A DNA stretch of 64,000 nt, taken from the NCBI RefSeq assembly GCF_027942865.1, contig NC_134509.1:16146017-16210016 (forward strand), given 5' to 3'. Made by a program: the position numbers and the translations under genes. Shown in pieces: positions 60,591-64,000 of this stretch (its first letter is position 1; every line of letters starts with the position of its first letter). A model generated the notes under the pieces. That model searched no databases, was not told where the DNA came from, and saw only the letters and a program-made list of their open reading frames with translations. The DNA comes from Odontesthes bonariensis (lineage: Eukaryota > Chordata > Actinopteri > Atheriniformes > Atherinopsidae).

Positions 60591-63500
60591 GCTGTACAAA
60601 CTGTCCTCCTCTGAAACCATCTTCACCCTCATCAAGAGGCCTGTGTGGGCTTGTGGAGATGATGGATGGCAAGTACATCCTAAAGTTGCAAAGTCAAGTT
60701 TAATGTTTTTGATCTTAAAAGATAAAGTGCTAGCTTGTTCTTCTTTGTTTTTTTGAGGTGAATGCAATTCCCTTGACCGATCAAAAATAAAAAAGCCCCA
60801 CCTTGAAAGTACTCTCAAAAGTAACCTCATGTCAGTGCCCCTAAAACTATTACTTTGATTGCATTTGATCAGAGTCACAAAGTGACTCACCAATTCAACC
60901 ACCTTCCAAAGACCCCGAGGGATCTGAAGGCAGCACAATGTCAGTAAAAAAATAATAAGATAATTATACTAATGATAATCACATCCACTTGTTTTTTTTC
61001 TCTTTAGTGTTCCCAATATTCTTTTTTTTTTTTGTTTGGGGCCAGCAAACTTATGACATCCCTCACAGCCTGATTTTCTTTATAGTTTTCCCAAATCAAA
61101 ATAAGAAAAACTACAGAAAAGTTCTATCCTTCTTGTTTGCAGGGACTCAAACTTTAGGATATTGCGAGAGATACAGCAGACATTTATAATTACTTTGTTT
61201 TTGGTTAAAAGAAATGACGGACGCAAGTGTACAGCAGCACAAAAAAAAATAAAAAATATGACATGAAATGAGAAAAGATAAGAGGAATAATAAAAGAGAA
61301 CTGCCTCACATACTGGGGTTTTAGAATTATGGGCTTGTCTGTATAAGAAGAAGTTGAAAGCAAGGTGGTTAAATGGACTACTTAAACAAATGCCTCTCAA
61401 GTAGCAAAGTAAATATGTTCAGGTTAAACTGTAATTAACCCAAGTGTTTGAACAGGACTTGATATGTAACTGCGGAAAAAACAAAGAACCATAAATATGT
61501 GTTAATATGTGAGCTTGCCTTTTCTTTCTTTCTTTTGAATAAACTGGAGAAATACATAGATTTTCACAGCATACCAAAAATATTGTTGTTGAAGTTTCTT
61601 TCTTCAAACAGACTTTTCAAAAGCTCTTTCATCGTCTACCTTTTTCAGGAACACACACACACATAGTCAAAGGTCTTTGCTGCATATTTCTACAGCGCTT
61701 CTGAAAGCAAGCATATCTTTGGGGAACAGGGGCCAAAGCACACACACAGCAGTGTTTTCATCATTATAGAGGCGCATTTGTGGAGACGAAACCTAATCCT
61801 AACTTAAACCTTAAATCATGTTAGGCCTAAACCAAGACTTCACTACAGAATCTAATTATCTACTTTATTGAGACAAGCTTGTTTTGTCCCCACAATGTGA
61901 GTTATATAAATACACGCTTGCAAACATTCTCCCTCAAATGCACACATGCACACGAACATAATGCCAAGTTTCTGAAGAAGCGCTATGTCAGCAAGGGACT
62001 GCTCTTTACATTTACATACACGTACTTTCAACATCTTCAGCTTTCATAGTGGCGAGGTGGTGCAAACAGGAGGATTCGGGTCTCTTCAAAAGTCATTGCC
62101 CACCCTTTGCATTCCTTTGTCTGTCACTGTTAATTTCATCCAAATCTCTCAACTCAGCATTATTGCTTCTTTATGCAACTGTCCTCCTCATTTGCTGCAA
62201 TGGAAAAATGTTTAGATCGACAAACTATTTCTATATTCAGTCCTAAGAGAACCTGAAACTATGTTTTTTTTACTGCAATCCCAAGATGATGAGCTGTTTT
62301 AAGAAGGAAGACCGAAGGGAATAACATGGAGTCACACATTTTGTGAACTCTACATGGATAAACAGTAAAAAACGAGTGGATGGATGGATAACACCAAATG
62401 GTTAAGTAAAGGATAGTAAGTATTACATGAAGCATGAGACATGTAGCCTTTTCCATTTGATGTCATTTTGAAGACAGAAGAATTCCGCTTGAATTTACAT
62501 GGTGCAAATATAACACGCACAATTTTAAATAAGCATGTAAACAATTAGACATAAAAAGACTACTTGTGATATTTTTTAACAAAATGGGAGAGTATCTTCA
62601 TCTAGCATAGAAGACATATGGAAATCCACTTTACGTCGCCATGTCATTATTTCCTCTCCTTATTTCAATAGCACATCACAACACAGGAGAGCCATCTCCT
62701 CAAGTCTACACAGTGCAGTCCGCCTACATCTCTCCAATAATGTAAACATTTTGGACCGGGAAGAGAGAAGGTTAGAGAGAGGATTTAAAGAATCCAATCA
62801 TGTCTAATGGGAAAAAACAACTTTAAAACAAAGGAGGCGGCCTCTGGCATCACTTACCCAAGCTGTTACGATGGAGCCTTGACTCTCCTCCCCAGGCGGT
62901 TTCACAACCATTTACACCTCAAATATTTTGACCAATGTGTTGGTAAAAGACATTGATGACAATGACCTAAACGACCATCATAATGTGCAGGTGGTCAACC
63001 TCAACAACTCTTGTATGACCTTAACAACTCCAAATAGCCCAGCTACAGCTTATAAGCCTTAAACTCTCCATCAGCTGGTTAGAGCAAAAGGAACTTTTTT
63101 AAATGAAAGGTAAATTGTCTTCAACAACCAAGAAAAAAATCCACATGACAACATAATGTTATCACTGCACACAACATTAGCAGAAAAGAAAGCTTGTGTG
63201 GATTATCCCATTCACTGGAGAGCTTATTCTCGAAACAGCATAGTAGAGTTAGTGCCAGTACTTCAGAATAGCAGGGTGCACATGAGGAGACAAAATGTCA
63301 AAGGCCTGTTGAACCCAATCATTTTACAGTGAGACACATGTTTTATTTGTTAAGTGATAGCTAAATATTACTGATTCTATAACAACTTCTCTTTCAGCTT
63401 CTCCTGGATTTTCCCACCCTAACTCGTTTACTCTCCCCTCATTGCTGTTTTTTGACAAAAAAACGTGCATCCTACTCTCGTTCTTTTTTTCCCCTGTTGG

Positions 63501-64000
63501 CAAATTCTGCTGGCACAAAGACCAAAGCCCTCTGTGTCATCTTTGTTAATGTGTGACCAGTAATGGTAAAGCCATTAAAAATGTGAGTGTGAGCCAAAAA
63601 GCTACACGTGCACACACCCACACAGTTACTGTGTGCACATGAAAAGGCAGTGGAGGGGAGATGAAGGTGCAAAATCCGAAGCATGAGAGGTACACAAAAG
63701 AGGAAATATGAACAGGAGGGAAAGAATGGCACTCACAGCTTGGCATTTAAACAGAGGATTTCCTCTCTGTTCCTCATCTTCCCTTCACTCTTTCTGTTTA
63801 CAGCAGGAGAGACCACTTCTCATAGCTTGATGTGTGTCTTGGATGTGAGTGGGTTTGGACATAAGTCTTACTGCTCTCCCTCCAGTAACGACCATCACTG
63901 AAATTACAGTCTAACCTGAAAGTTAGAATCTTACGTTTTTTCTTGTGCTATTTGGAGGAGGTATCCAATACCTAAAAATCTCCCACTACTCCCCTGCTTT
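60591..64000. other. Gene-poor AT-rich flank to the window edge
   Basis: No coding exon, RNA gene or recognisable repeat family is supported. A T run lies near 61022-61033 and an A-rich run near 61241-61255; the rest looks like unique noncoding sequence. Confidence 0.5.

Noticed and set aside
49640-64000. Search for TLL1 exons expected after CPE
   Set aside because: No astacin HExxH, CUB or EGF-like exon could be read. The gene must lie beyond the window, or the order differs.

Overview
The window is vertebrate nuclear DNA, almost certainly from a teleost fish. All genes are split by GT-AG introns, the proteins are vertebrate orthologues, introns are short, and the repeats are fish families (a Rex3-type LINE, TTAA-flanked piggyBac-like MITEs, a hAT remnant, a tRNA-derived SINE, a solo LTR). 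Six genes, all on the + strand, can be assembled: the last exon of CLRN2 (1693-1961), LAP3 (3659-9480, 13 coding exons), MED28 (10699-12539, 4 exons), KLHL2 (15694-23837, 15 exons), MSMO1 (27779-30082, 5 coding exons) and CPE (31885-48847, 9 exons). In all five complete genes every reading frame closes across every splice junction; predicted lengths are 516, 180, 588, 291 and 454 aa. Layout: 1-1692 is repeat-rich sequence inside or upstream of CLRN2, including an 850-bp minisatellite full of CRE-like octamers. 1962-3658 holds the CLRN2 3' UTR, a 316-bp near-perfect palindrome and the LAP3 promoter. 3.7-13 kb is LAP3 and MED28. 13-15.7 kb is a junction that joins two gene groups lying on opposite arms of human chromosome 4. 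15.7-31 kb is KLHL2 and MSMO1; MSMO1 has a sterol-type promoter with a candidate SRE among three CCAAT boxes. 31.9-48.8 kb is CPE, with a 9-kb first intron and a complete Rex3-type LINE (open 1063-codon frame, 12-bp target duplication) in intron 6. 49.6-64 kb is a gene-poor flank with a 1.9-kb TTAA element carrying a nested MITE, a solo LTR, a SINE, a decayed C2H2 zinc-finger pseudogene and otherwise featureless AT-rich DNA. The genes do not form a pathway. They are neighbours by conserved synteny: CLRN2-LAP3-MED28 (human 4p15.32) and KLHL2-MSMO1-CPE (human 4q32.3). Their roles are hair-cell membrane protein, cytosolic aminopeptidase, Mediator subunit, CUL3 ubiquitin-ligase adaptor, sterol C4-demethylation oxidase and neuropeptide-processing carboxypeptidase. 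I saw no convincing new biological system. The most unusual structures are the CRE-octamer array, the palindromes, the intact LINE and the nested transposons. Family names rest on recalled protein and repeat families; no search was run.
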